DNA of 64,000 nt from Streptomyces endocoffeicus. Its GTDB lineage: Bacteria > Actinomycetota > Actinomycetes > Streptomycetales > Streptomycetaceae. The stretch covers positions 23,966 to 87,965 of the forward strand of contig NZ_JAERRG010000033.1 of NCBI RefSeq assembly GCF_016741935.1. Direction: 5' to 3'. The stretch's first letter is position 1. The number at the start of each line of letters is the position of its first letter. The translations under genes were made by a program, and so were the position numbers. The notes under the pieces were generated by a model. It made no database searches. It saw only the letters and a program-made list of their open reading frames with translations, and was not told the DNA's origin. Below are positions 32,857 to 40,811 of this stretch, piece by piece.

Positions 32857-33281
32857 CCGGCCCCGGCTCGCCCCGGGAAAAGCACAGCGTGCCCCGGGGC
32901 GAACCCGGCCGGGGGTGCGGGACGTATCGACATACGGCTCCGCCACGTGGCGGGGGCTTCGCCCCTGGACCCCGAGGTCTGAGGCGAAGCCCCGCCTTCC
33001 ATCCCCTCCAGGGGGCACCTCCCAGCGGTAGCTGGGGGAGTTCGAGCAGCGGGGTCCGGGCCGGAGCCCCACCTTCCAGCCCCTCCGCCGTTTGGCCTTC
33101 CAGCCCCTCCGGCGATTGGCCCTTCAGCCCCTCCGGCGATTGAGGAGCGGGGTCTGGGGCAGAGCCCCAGTTTCGGGAAGGGGCGGGGAGGGGAACAGCC
33201 CGCCGCAGGCGCCAAGACCCACCGGACGCCCCCTATCAGCCCTCAGCCCTCAGCCCTCAAACCCCAGCAAGACCCCAGCCC
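32857..33281. repeat. Intergenic REP-like repeats
   Basis: 425 bases without a gene. The block contains three tandem copies of CAGCCCCTCCGGCGATTG (about 33077-33142), a hairpin GGGGGCACCTCCCAGCGGTAGCTGGGGGAG-like element around 33012-33040, and a ~60-bp stretch (33149-33211) nearly identical to 4404-4467. These are dispersed Streptomyces intergenic repeats. Confidence 0.75.
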
Positions 33282-33971
33282 TCAGACCGTCGGAACGAAG
33301 TGGGCCCTGGTGAGGGATTCGACCGTGCCAAGGTCGCGAGCGGCAAGGGCGTCAAGAAGCGCCATGTGCTCCTTCGCATCGGCGACGAGGTCAGCCGTGC
33401 GGGTGGTCCGGCCACAGGCCAGAGGCCACTGCGCACGGCGGTGCAGATCATCGGCGACGATCACGAGCTGCTGGTTTCCGGCCAAGCCGAGCACCGTCTG
33501 ATGGAAGGTGCGGTCCGACTCCAGGTAGGCGGCCCGGTCGCCCCTTACGGCGGCCGCCGCCGTCGCCTCGGCGAAGGGCCGCAGCCCGGCCCAGCGCTCG
33601 GGCGCGATCGCCTCCGCCAGGCTGAGCATCACCGGAACCTCCAGCAGCGCCCGTACCTCCGCGAGCTCGGCCAGCTCGCGCTCGCTGCGGCGGGCGACCC
33701 GGAAGCCCCGGTTGGGCACCACCTCGACGGCGCCCTCGCCCGCGAGCTGCTGCATGGCCTCCCGTACGGGGGTGGGAGAGACGCCGAAGCGCTCGGCGAG
33801 CACCGGCGCGGAGTACACCTCGCCCGGGGTCAGCTCACCGCCGGCCAGCGCGTCCCGCAGGGCGTCCAGGATCTGGCCGCGCACCGAGTGCCGGCGCGGG
33901 GACCTGCGTGCCGCGGGCGCGCCGCAGGAGGGCAGCGGGTCCATCGCCACCTGTGCTTCGGACTGCTCCAC
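33282..33971 (-). CDS. GntR family regulator, FCD subfamily
   Basis: A 229-residue GntR/FadR-type repressor. A winged HTH is at about residues 28-95 (VRGQILDALRDALAGGELTPGE, FGVSPTPVREAMQQLAGEGAVEVVPNRGF). The FCD effector domain is at about 100-225, with LAEVRALLEVPVMLSLAEA and the metal/ligand-site helices containing DRTFHQTVL and KEHMALLDALAARD. Ligands of this group are usually organic acids. GTG at 33971 follows AGGAGG. It has no operon partner; the divergent gene is a DUF2637 protein 347 bases away, so the target is unclear. Confidence 0.9.
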   Translation of the reverse strand: MEQSEAQVAMDPLPSCGAPAARRSPRRHSVRGQILDALRDALAGGELTPGEVYSAPVLAERFGVSPTPVREAMQQLAGEGAVEVVPNRGFRVARRSERELAELAEVRALLEVPVMLSLAEAIAPERWAGLRPFAEATAAAAVRGDRAAYLESDRTFHQTVLGLAGNQQLVIVADDLHRRAQWPLACGRTTRTADLVADAKEHMALLDALAARDLGTVESLTRAHFVPTV

Positions 33972-34318
33972 TCCGGTCCTCCTGACATCCCATCGAAGAC
34001 GATATGCGGAGGCCGCCCCCGGGCAAAGCCCGTAAACATCATTTAAGGTCGCAGTAACGTTGCGCCTCGTACACGGACCGTAGACCGACCGCCAAGCCGG
34101 TCGGTCGGATTACCCGCGATCGGGTTCCGTGAATAGAATCAAGCCGCTTGCACAGCGCGAGTGTTCGGATCGCATCGCAGCTATCCGCGTGTCCCCCCGC
34201 CTACTTGGCGGCCTCTTGTCCCAAAACCGCTCGAGGCCCGGCAGGATTCCGCCAGGATGTCGCGCGCGGTAGGCCGTACTGCGGCCAGAACTTCATGAAG
34301 CCAATCAAGGGGCACCGG
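33972..34318. other. Divergent regulatory region with two small dyads
   Basis: 347 bases without a gene. Two dyads were noted: ACCGACC-N8-GGTCGGT (34084-34105) and ACCCG-CGAT-CGGGT (34112-34125). The area is comparatively AT-rich and probably holds the promoters of both flanking genes. Either dyad could be the GntR operator, but neither has the usual GntR TnGTnnnACnA look. Confidence 0.5.
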
Positions 34319-35479
34319 ATGAGACTGACCGACATATCGCTGGTTCTGCCAGTCGTCGTGGCGCTCGCCGGCGTCGTGGGGGCGGCGGTTGTCCTCGCGC
34401 GCGGCCGACGGAAGAAGGACGAGAGCGTCATCACCGACTCCTGGGAGCGCAGCGAGGAACGTCGGCGCCGTAAGGAGGCCGTCTACGGGATGGCCGCCTA
34501 TGTTCTGCTGTTCTGCTGCGCCGGGGTGGCCGCCGCGCTCTCCTTCCAGGGCCTGGTGGGCTTCGGGCGGGAGAACCTGGCGCTGACCAACGGCTGGGAG
34601 TACCTGGTGCCGTTCGGGCTCGACGGCGCGGCGATGTTCTGCTCGGTGCTGGCGGTGCGGGAGGCCAGCCACGGTGACGCCGCGCTCGGCTCGCGCATGC
34701 TGGTGTGGCTGTTCGCGGGCGCCGCGGCCTGGTTCAACTGGGTGCACGCGCCGCGCGGCATGGGCCACGCGGGCGCCCCGCAGTTCTTCGCGGGCATGTC
34801 GCTCTCGGCGGCGGTCCTGTTCGACCGGGCCCTGAAGCAGACCCGCCGGGCCGCGCTGCGCGAGCAGGGCCTGGTGCCCCGGCCGCTGCCGCAGATCCGC
34901 GTCGTCCGCTGGATTCGCGCTCCGCGCGAGACCTTCGCCGCCTGGTCGCTGATGCTGCTCGAGGGCGTGCGGACGCTGGACGAGGCGGTCGAGGAGGTCC
35001 GCGAGGACCGGCGCGAGAAGGAGCACAACCGCTCCCGCCGCCGCGAGCAGGAGAAGCTGGACCGGGCCCGGCTCCGGGCGATCAACCGGCAGCACCGGAT
35101 GTGGGGCCGTCGCGGCGGCCGTCAAGTGGAGGTCACCGCCGCCACCCCGCCGGCCGGGCAGCTCAGTTCGGAGCCTGCCATAGGCGAGAAGGTGCTGGAG
35201 ACCGCCGGGGCCCCGGAGCAGGCCCAGCTGGCCGCCGCCTCCGCCCGGCCCGCCCTGCGCTCCGCGGGCGGCGCCGAGTCCGCGACCGGCGACCTGGGCC
35301 GTGAGCGGGACAAGGACCGCGACCGGGATTTCAGCTTCGGCTTCGGTGACAAGGACAAGGACGCCGAGGCCGACCGTCCGCACACCATCGACCTCACGGC
35401 CGAGGACGACACCCTCACCATCCCGCGGCTGGACTCCCTCGAGGAGAAGCTGGCGCAGATCGAGCGCGCCTTCGGCTGA
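34319..35479 (+). CDS. DUF2637 (SpdB-like) membrane protein
   Basis: A 386-residue protein of the DUF2637 family, related to plasmid spread proteins but common on Streptomyces chromosomes. A first transmembrane helix lies at residues 7-27, and three or four more at about 58-165 (VYGMAAYVLLFCCAGVAAAL, FGLDGAAMFCSVLAVREAS, FAGAAAWFNWVHAP). The C-terminal half is a highly charged, probably coiled-coil region (VEEVREDRREKEHNRSRRRE) and a disordered tail with an acidic end. Role unknown, possibly in intercellular transfer or development. ATG at 34319 follows AAGGGG; an in-frame ATG at 34148 gives an implausible leader. Confidence 0.85.
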   Translation: MRLTDISLVLPVVVALAGVVGAAVVLARGRRKKDESVITDSWERSEERRRRKEAVYGMAAYVLLFCCAGVAAALSFQGLVGFGRENLALTNGWEYLVPFGLDGAAMFCSVLAVREASHGDAALGSRMLVWLFAGAAAWFNWVHAPRGMGHAGAPQFFAGMSLSAAVLFDRALKQTRRAALREQGLVPRPLPQIRVVRWIRAPRETFAAWSLMLLEGVRTLDEAVEEVREDRREKEHNRSRRREQEKLDRARLRAINRQHRMWGRRGGRQVEVTAATPPAGQLSSEPAIGEKVLETAGAPEQAQLAAASARPALRSAGGAESATGDLGRERDKDRDRDFSFGFGDKDKDAEADRPHTIDLTAEDDTLTIPRLDSLEEKLAQIERAFG

Positions 35480-35547
35480 GCGGGGCTGAGGCGGCGGCCA
35501 GGGCGGGGGTACGGATCCCCGCCCGCCGCCCGGCGGATCCGTACCGC

Positions 35548-35645
35548 GCGACGCGCCGACACGCCACAACGTCCGCGCAACGCGCCAACCGCGCCACGAC
35601 GTCCGCGCCACAACGTCTGCGCAACGACGTCCGCGTCACGCGCCG
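35548..35645. repeat. Degenerate direct repeats between DUF2637 and ATPase genes
   Basis: Several copies of CAACGTCCGCGC and CACGACGTCCGCG-like units lie in the gap between two convergent genes. No gene is seen here. Confidence 0.5.
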
Positions 35646-35656
35646 ATGGGACGCGG

Positions 35657-36073
35657 CTACGGAACGCCCTCGGCTTCGAGTTCGAACCACAGGACCTTGC
35701 CCACCCCGTGCGCCCGCACGCCCCAGGCGTCCGCGAGCGTATGCACCAGCAGCAGTCCGCGCCCGGATGTGCTGTCCTCGGCGGGCCGGCCGCGCAGCGT
35801 CGGGTGCCGGGACACGAAGTCCCGCACCTCCACCCGTAATCGCCCGGTGACGCGCGCGCCCGGCCCGTCCCCCAGTGAGGCCGTGACCTGCGCACCACGG
35901 TCGGTGTGCACCAGTGCGTTGGTCACCAGCTCGCTGGTGAGCAGCTCGGCGAGATCGGCCCGGCCGGGCCCTCCCCAGTGCCGCAGCATCTCCCGCAGCT
36001 CCGCGCGGACCCGCGCCACCGCCGCGAGATCGTCGTGCGCCAATCGCTTGGTCAGGACCGGGCCACGCTCCAT
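35657..36073 (-). CDS. Anti-sigma-type ATP-binding protein (HATPase_c, RsbW-like)
   Basis: A 138-residue single-domain GHKL ATPase typical of Streptomyces anti-sigma regulatory factors. The N box is LLTSELVTNALVHTDRGAQV (about residue 44), and the G1/G2-like region is VSRHPTLRG then EDSTSGRGLLLVHTLADAWG. Such proteins bind or phosphorylate anti-sigma antagonists. ATG at 36073 follows GGAGGG; the long upstream extension is not conserved. It converges with the DUF2637 gene. Confidence 0.88.
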   Translation of the reverse strand: MERGPVLTKRLAHDDLAAVARVRAELREMLRHWGGPGRADLAELLTSELVTNALVHTDRGAQVTASLGDGPGARVTGRLRVEVRDFVSRHPTLRGRPAEDSTSGRGLLLVHTLADAWGVRAHGVGKVLWFELEAEGVP

Positions 36074-36280
36074 CGGAACACCCTCCGGAACGGCCTCCGC
36101 GGTCTTCGGCCTCGCATCCGGCCGACCGTATCCAATCCCCCGGCCCGGCCGTACAGGCTGACGCTTCATCCTCCCCCGCCCCGGCCGCCCCCTGACGGCG
36201 GCCAGCGTCGAATGTGGTCGAACACGCTCACGGAAATGCATGCCCGCGTGTGGCCCCCCACACACCGAGGGAACTGTTGG

Positions 36281-36316
36281 GAGTGATCCCCTGAGTGATC
36301 CGCTGAGTGATCCCCC
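36281..36316. repeat. 12-bp repeat, three copies, before the mannosidase gene
   Basis: GAGTGATCCCCT, GAGTGATCCGCT and GAGTGATCCCCC in tandem, ending 22 bases before the start codon. The repeats lie in the leader, so they may affect expression. Confidence 0.8.
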
Positions 36317-36338
36317 GAGCTCGAACCGAGGAGCCGTG

Positions 36339-39300
36339 ATGCACGACGACCGACCACTGGTGGAGGGGCGCCTGGACCGCGCGCTGCGCCAGTTCATCAG
36401 GCCCGCCCAGTACACGGCCCGGGTGCCGCTCACCCTCTCCGCGTGGCGCACCCCCGGTGAGCCGGTGCCGGTCGCGGAGGCGCTGGCGGGCACCTACGAG
36501 CCGTTCACCACCGGTACGGACTGGGGCAGCCCGTGGTCCACCTGGTGGTTCCGGCTGGAGGGCGCGGTGCCCGAGGGCTGGGCGGGGCGGCGGGTGGAGG
36601 CCGTCGTTGACCCCGGATTCACCGACGACGCCCCGGGGTTCCAGGCCGAGGGGCTGGTGTACGACGCGGAGGGGGTGCCGATCAAGGGCATCCATCCGCG
36701 CAACCGCCATATCCCGATCGCGGCCCCCGCGGCCGGTGGCGAGCCCGTACGGCTGCTGCTGGAGGCCGCCGCCAACCCGTCCGTGCTGCGCGACGGCTTC
36801 GTTCCGACCCGGCTCGGCGATGTGCTGACCGCCGGGGACGAACCGCTGTACCGTTTCGCCTCGGCCGAGCTGGCCGTCCTCGACGAGACCGTCTGGCATC
36901 TGGTGCTGGACATCGAGGTGCTCTCGGAGCTGATGCACGAGCTTCCGGAGGACCGGCCGCGCCGCCATGAGATCCTGCGCGCCCTGGAGAACGCGCTGGA
37001 CGCGCTCGACCTCCACGACGTCCCCGGCACCGCGGCCGCCGCCCGCGCCGAGCTGACCGACGCCCTCGGCCGTCCCGCGCACTCCAGCGCGCACCGGGTC
37101 TCGGCGGCCGGGCACGCCCATATCGACTCGGCGTGGCTGTGGCCGCTGCGCGAGACGGTGCGCAAGGCGTCCCGCACCTTCGCCAATGTCACCGCGCTCG
37201 CGGGCGAGTACCCGGAGCTGGTCTTCGCCTGCTCACAGGCGCAGCAGTACGCCTGGGTCAAGGAGCACCAGCCGCACATCTGGGAGCGGATCAAGAAGGC
37301 GGTGGCGGACGGCAACTGGGCGCCGGTGGGCTCGATGTGGGTCGAGTCGGACGCCAACATGCCCGGTGGCGAGGCACTGGCCCGGCAGATCGTGCATGGC
37401 AAGCGGTTCTTCCTGGAGGAGCTGGGGGTGGACACCGAGGAGATCTGGCTGCCGGACTCCTTCGGCTACACTGCCGCCTTCCCGCAGCTCGCCAAGCTGG
37501 CGGGGGTGAGGTGGTTCCTCACCCAGAAGCTGTCGTGGAACCAGGCCAACAAGATGCCGCACCACACCTTCTGGTGGGAGGGCATCGACGGCACCCGGGT
37601 CTTCACCCACTTCCCGCCGGTGGACACCTACAACGCCCGGTTCAGCGCCTCCGAACTCGCCCACGCCGAGAAGAACTTCGCCGACAAGGGGCTGGCCACG
37701 CGCTCGCTGGTGCCCTTCGGCTACGGCGACGGCGGTGGCGGCCCGACCCGCGAGATGATGGAGAAGGCGCGGCGGCTCGTCTCCCTGGAGGGCTCGCCGA
37801 CCGTCGAGATCCAGCCACCTTCGGCGTTCTTCACCGAGGCCGAGCGGGAGTACGGGGCCAAGGCGCCGGTGTGGTCGGGCGAGCTGTATCTGGAGCTGCA
37901 CCGGGCCACGTACACCACCCAGGCCAAGACCAAGCAGGGCAACCGGCGCGGCGAGCATCTGCTGCGCGAGGCCGAGCTGTGGGCCACGGCCGCCGCGCTG
38001 CACACGCCCGGCTACTCCTATCCGTACGACGAGCTGGACCGGATCTGGAAGACGGTGCTGCTGCACCAGTTCCACGACATCCTGCCCGGCTCGTCCATCG
38101 CCTGGGTGCACCGCGAGGCACGGGACACCTACGAGATGGTCTTCGCCGAGCTGGAGGAGATCATCGCGGCGGCGGTGGCCGCGCTGGGCGGCGGCGGGCC
38201 CGCCGTGCTCAACGCCTCGCCGTACGAGCGCGAGGAGATCGCCGTCCTGGACGCGCGGACGGCGGCCGCCCTGCCGTCCGGGGCCCCGGTCCAGCCGCTG
38301 GACGAGGGCCGTACGGCGGTCGCGGTGCGGGTCGCCGGGCTGGGCGCGGCACCCGTGGGGGCCGCCCCGCAGGCGCCCGCCGCCAGCGGCGCACCCCATG
38401 GGGCACCGCCGGTGACCGCCCTGAGCGACGGCCGGTCCATCGTCCTGGACAACGACCGGCTGCGGGTGACCATCGACGCCGAGGGGCTGCTCACCTCGGT
38501 GCTTGACCTGGACGCGAGCCGTGAGGTGCTGGCCCCCGGCGCCCGCGGCAACCTCCTCCAGCTCCACCCCGACCACCCCAACCACTGGGACGCCTGGGAC
38601 ATCGACCGGCACTACCTCCGCAGCCACACCGATCTGACCGACGCCGAGTCCGTGGAGCTGATCGAGTCCGGCCCGCTGCGTGCCACGGTCCGGGTCATAC
38701 GGTCCTTCGGCGCCTCCCGCATCAGCCAGGAGCTGACGCTGGCCGCGGGCAACCGCCGCCTCGACATCGCCACCGAGGTGGACTGGCAGGAGTCGGAGAA
38801 GGTCCTCAAGGCGGCGTTCCCGCTGGACATCCACGCCAAGGTGTCCACCGCGGAGATCCAGTTCGGCCATGTGGACCGCGCCACCCACACCAACACCAGC
38901 TGGGACGCGGCCCGGTTCGAGATCTGCGCCCACCGCTGGCTGCGGGTCGCCGAACCCGGGTACGGGGCGGCGGTGCTCAACGACTCCACGTACGGCCACG
39001 ATGTGACCCGTACGGCGCACGGCAGGGGCGAGGGCACAGGCTCGGGCCCGGACGAGGGCGCGGACGGGGACGCGGACGAGGGCGAGGTGCTGGGCACCAC
39101 CGTGCGGCTCACCCTGCTGCGCGCCCCGCACAGCCCCGACCCGGAGACCGACCTGGGCGTCCACCGCTTCCGCTACGCCCTGCTGCCGGGCGCGGGCGTC
39201 GCCGAGGCGGTCGCCGAGGGGCTCGCCCTCAACCTGCCGCTGCGCACCCTCCCCGCCGGACCGGCCGAGCGGGCGCCGCTGGTGTCCGTGGACAACCCCG

Positions 39301-39542
39301 CGATCACGATCGAGTCGGTCAAGCTCGCGGAGGACCGCAGCGGCGATGTGGTGGTGCGGCTGTACGAGTCCCATGGCGGCCGGGCGGCGGGCACGCTGGT
39401 CACCGGCTTCCCGGTGCTCGGGGCTGAGGTGACGGACCTGCTGGAGCGCCCGCTGCACGAGGCGGCCACGGGTCCGGGCGGGCTGACCCTGGCACTGCGC
39501 CCGCACCAGATCCTCACGCTGCGGCTGCGGCCGGTGAGGTGA
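36339..39542 (+). CDS. GH38 alpha-mannosidase
   Basis: A 1067-residue cytosolic GH38 glycosidase. Zinc and catalytic motifs: AAGHAHIDSAWLWPLRET (about residue 253), WVESDANMPGGEALARQ (catalytic Asp, about 337), IWLPDSFGYTAAFPQL (about 368) and LLHQFHDILPGSSI (about 570). The C-terminal beta domains follow, with an Asp/Glu/Gly-rich disordered loop near 895-910. It removes alpha-linked mannose from glycans. No signal peptide is seen. ATG at 36339 follows GAGGAG. The last ~57 codons and the intergenic sequence after the stop are duplicated, with divergence, at 40616-40790. Confidence 0.94.
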   Translation: MHDDRPLVEGRLDRALRQFIRPAQYTARVPLTLSAWRTPGEPVPVAEALAGTYEPFTTGTDWGSPWSTWWFRLEGAVPEGWAGRRVEAVVDPGFTDDAPGFQAEGLVYDAEGVPIKGIHPRNRHIPIAAPAAGGEPVRLLLEAAANPSVLRDGFVPTRLGDVLTAGDEPLYRFASAELAVLDETVWHLVLDIEVLSELMHELPEDRPRRHEILRALENALDALDLHDVPGTAAAARAELTDALGRPAHSSAHRVSAAGHAHIDSAWLWPLRETVRKASRTFANVTALAGEYPELVFACSQAQQYAWVKEHQPHIWERIKKAVADGNWAPVGSMWVESDANMPGGEALARQIVHGKRFFLEELGVDTEEIWLPDSFGYTAAFPQLAKLAGVRWFLTQKLSWNQANKMPHHTFWWEGIDGTRVFTHFPPVDTYNARFSASELAHAEKNFADKGLATRSLVPFGYGDGGGGPTREMMEKARRLVSLEGSPTVEIQPPSAFFTEAEREYGAKAPVWSGELYLELHRATYTTQAKTKQGNRRGEHLLREAELWATAAALHTPGYSYPYDELDRIWKTVLLHQFHDILPGSSIAWVHREARDTYEMVFAELEEIIAAAVAALGGGGPAVLNASPYEREEIAVLDARTAAALPSGAPVQPLDEGRTAVAVRVAGLGAAPVGAAPQAPAASGAPHGAPPVTALSDGRSIVLDNDRLRVTIDAEGLLTSVLDLDASREVLAPGARGNLLQLHPDHPNHWDAWDIDRHYLRSHTDLTDAESVELIESGPLRATVRVIRSFGASRISQELTLAAGNRRLDIATEVDWQESEKVLKAAFPLDIHAKVSTAEIQFGHVDRATHTNTSWDAARFEICAHRWLRVAEPGYGAAVLNDSTYGHDVTRTAHGRGEGTGSGPDEGADGDADEGEVLGTTVRLTLLRAPHSPDPETDLGVHRFRYALLPGAGVAEAVAEGLALNLPLRTLPAGPAERAPLVSVDNPAITIESVKLAEDRSGDVVVRLYESHGGRAAGTLVTGFPVLGAEVTDLLERPLHEAATGPGGLTLALRPHQILTLRLRPVR

Positions 39543-39560
39543 GGGGCTGAGGCCTGACGG

Positions 39561-39851
39561 CTACAAGACGGGCGGTCGTCCGGAGCGAGTCAGCTCGACG
39601 ACCGTCCGCCAGCTCATGGGTGCCCGCGTGCCGTGGCCGCCGCGCAGCCCTTCGCGCAACCGGCTCAGGGAGGCGCGAAGGGCTGCGCGGTCCCGGAATC
39701 GCCGTAAGGTCCACACATCGGCGGGCAGGAAGGCGCCGTACGGGAAGTCGGTGCCGAGCAGGATCAGCAGATCGCATTCGTGGGTGGCCTCGTACGCCGC
39801 GCCATGGCCGAGCAGACCGCTCATGCCGACGTCGTACGGGTTGTCGTACTG
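39561..39851 (-). pseudogene. Chimeric remnant: poxB internal fragment fused in frame to a glycosyltransferase tail
   Basis: Reading leftwards, 39851-39708 is a 144-base copy of the interior of poxB (49309-49452), encoding QYDNPYDVGMSGLL...PYGAFLPADV with about four mismatches. It joins in frame at a GGTCC microhomology to the last ~46 codons of a second copy of the GT2 gene (RFRDRAALRASL...LTRSGRPPVL, stop at 39561). An open frame continues upstream to about 40094 without recognisable homology or ribosome-binding site. It lacks TPP, nucleotide-sugar or catalytic motifs. Probably a dead recombination product, though it could be translated. Confidence 0.8.
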
Positions 39852-39942
39852 GACGAAGGTGCGTATCTCGATGCCACGAGGAAGCCCCGCCCGGCGCCAC
39901 GGGGAAGCGCACGGACGGGGCCGTTGACGGGCGCTGGCTGAC

Positions 39943-40176
39943 CTACGAGACGACGCCCGTTCCGCCGCACCTGCTGCATGGGACGGCATACATCGCGCCA
40001 TCCTCACCGACAAGCACAGTCGCCGAGAATCGGGGCCGAGATCGATGAGGCGACCCCCACCGGCGTCTGCGTCCGGCCCAGCAGCCACAGGCATCGTCCG
40101 GGAGTGCTGACGGCGCCTGGAACCGACTCGCGAACCGGACTACGTCGACCGCACGAGGGTTCACCCATTGCGACAT
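39943..40176 (-). CDS. Small cysteine-rich protein, hypothetical
   Basis: A 77-residue ORF with a perfect AGGAGGTGA ribosome-binding site before ATG at 40176. It has a basic middle (CGCWAGRRRRW) and ends FSATVLVGEDGAMYAVPCSRCGGTGVVS, a CxxCGGTG knuckle like a DnaJ-type or zinc-ribbon half. It lies inside the mosaic junction. The strong ribosome-binding site and cysteine pattern suggest a real gene. Function unknown; similar small proteins occur beside accessory or phage-like genes. Confidence 0.65.
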   Translation of the reverse strand: MSQWVNPRAVDVVRFASRFQAPSALPDDACGCWAGRRRRWGSPHRSRPRFSATVLVGEDGAMYAVPCSRCGGTGVVS

Positions 40177-40235
40177 AGCGGTCACCTCCTGTAGCCGAGA
40201 GTACGTGCCGCGCGTCGGGCTGTCAGCGCGTCAAC

Positions 40236-40615
40236 TCAGTTCGGGCCCGTGTTGCTACAGTCGCCGGTACATGTGCCCTCGCCACCGGGCTCACATCCGG
40301 CCGCGACCAGGATGCTCTGGTCGGTCGGCGCCAGCCACAGCGCGTCATCCACGGTGAACCCCGCCCGGGCGATCATCTCCTGGGTTCGCGTCAGCTCGCC
40401 CACGTCGTGGCGGGACGGGTTCGGCGGCTCCGGCATGTGATGCACGAAATGGCCCAACCCCTCGCACAGCTCACTGTAGACGCGGGTGTGAAGGATGAGG
40501 GCGTGCCAGCCCTCGTCGACCACCCGGGACGGCCGCAGCCGAGCGTGGGGGAAGGCGGCGCACGTGGCGGTGAACTTGACGACCTCGTCGACGATCCGCT
40601 CAGCCATGTCCGGCT
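40236..40615 (-). pseudogene. 5'-truncated glycine-rich-domain-type protein
   Basis: About 126 residues with a conserved core VVDEGWHALILHTRVYSELC and FVHHMPEPPNPSRHD, followed by a Cys/Gly-rich tail (GCEPGGEGTCTGDCSNTGPN). Intact Streptomyces relatives start some 40 residues earlier. Here the frame is cut at about 40616, where sequence homologous to the mannosidase tail begins, and no ribosome-binding site precedes the first ATG (40607). It is therefore best read as a gene decapitated by recombination. A shortened product from 40607 cannot be excluded. Confidence 0.7.
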
Positions 40616-40790
40616 CCAGGGCGGCCGGGCGGCAGGCACGCTGGTCACCGGCTTCCCGGTGCTCGGCGCGGAGGTGACGGACCTACTGGAGCGCCCACAG
40701 CACGAGGCACCCACGGGCCCGGGCGAGCTGACCCTGGCACTGCACCCGCGCCAGATCCTGACGTTGCGGCTGCGGCCGGTGAGCGGCTGA
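40616..40790 (+). pseudogene. Fragment of a GH38 mannosidase 3' end
   Basis: Encodes the final ~57 residues of an alpha-mannosidase (GRAAGTLVTGFPVLGAEV, then LTLALHPRQILTLRLRPV and stop), matching 39371-39542 but with many substitutions, some changing amino acids (HEAATG to HEAPTG). The similarity continues past the stop into the 3' end of the glycosyltransferase gene to about 40962. The divergence suggests it arrived from another strain's mannosidase-GT locus rather than by recent local duplication. Confidence 0.85.
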
Positions 40791-40811
40791 CCGGCGCATA
40801 CGGCCTGACGG

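Noticed and set aside
34148..34318. Longer N-terminus for the DUF2637 protein
   Set aside because: The extra 57 residues lack the family pattern, and AAGGGG at ideal spacing marks ATG 34319.
37233..39506. 757-codon minus-strand frame opposite the alpha-mannosidase
   Set aside because: No recognisable domains, and the plus strand has full GH38 motifs and a ribosome-binding site.
39708..39851. poxB fragment as an attachment site of an integrative element
   Set aside because: No integrase, excisionase or tRNA target is present, and the fragment is internal to poxB rather than at its end. Illegitimate recombination explains it better.
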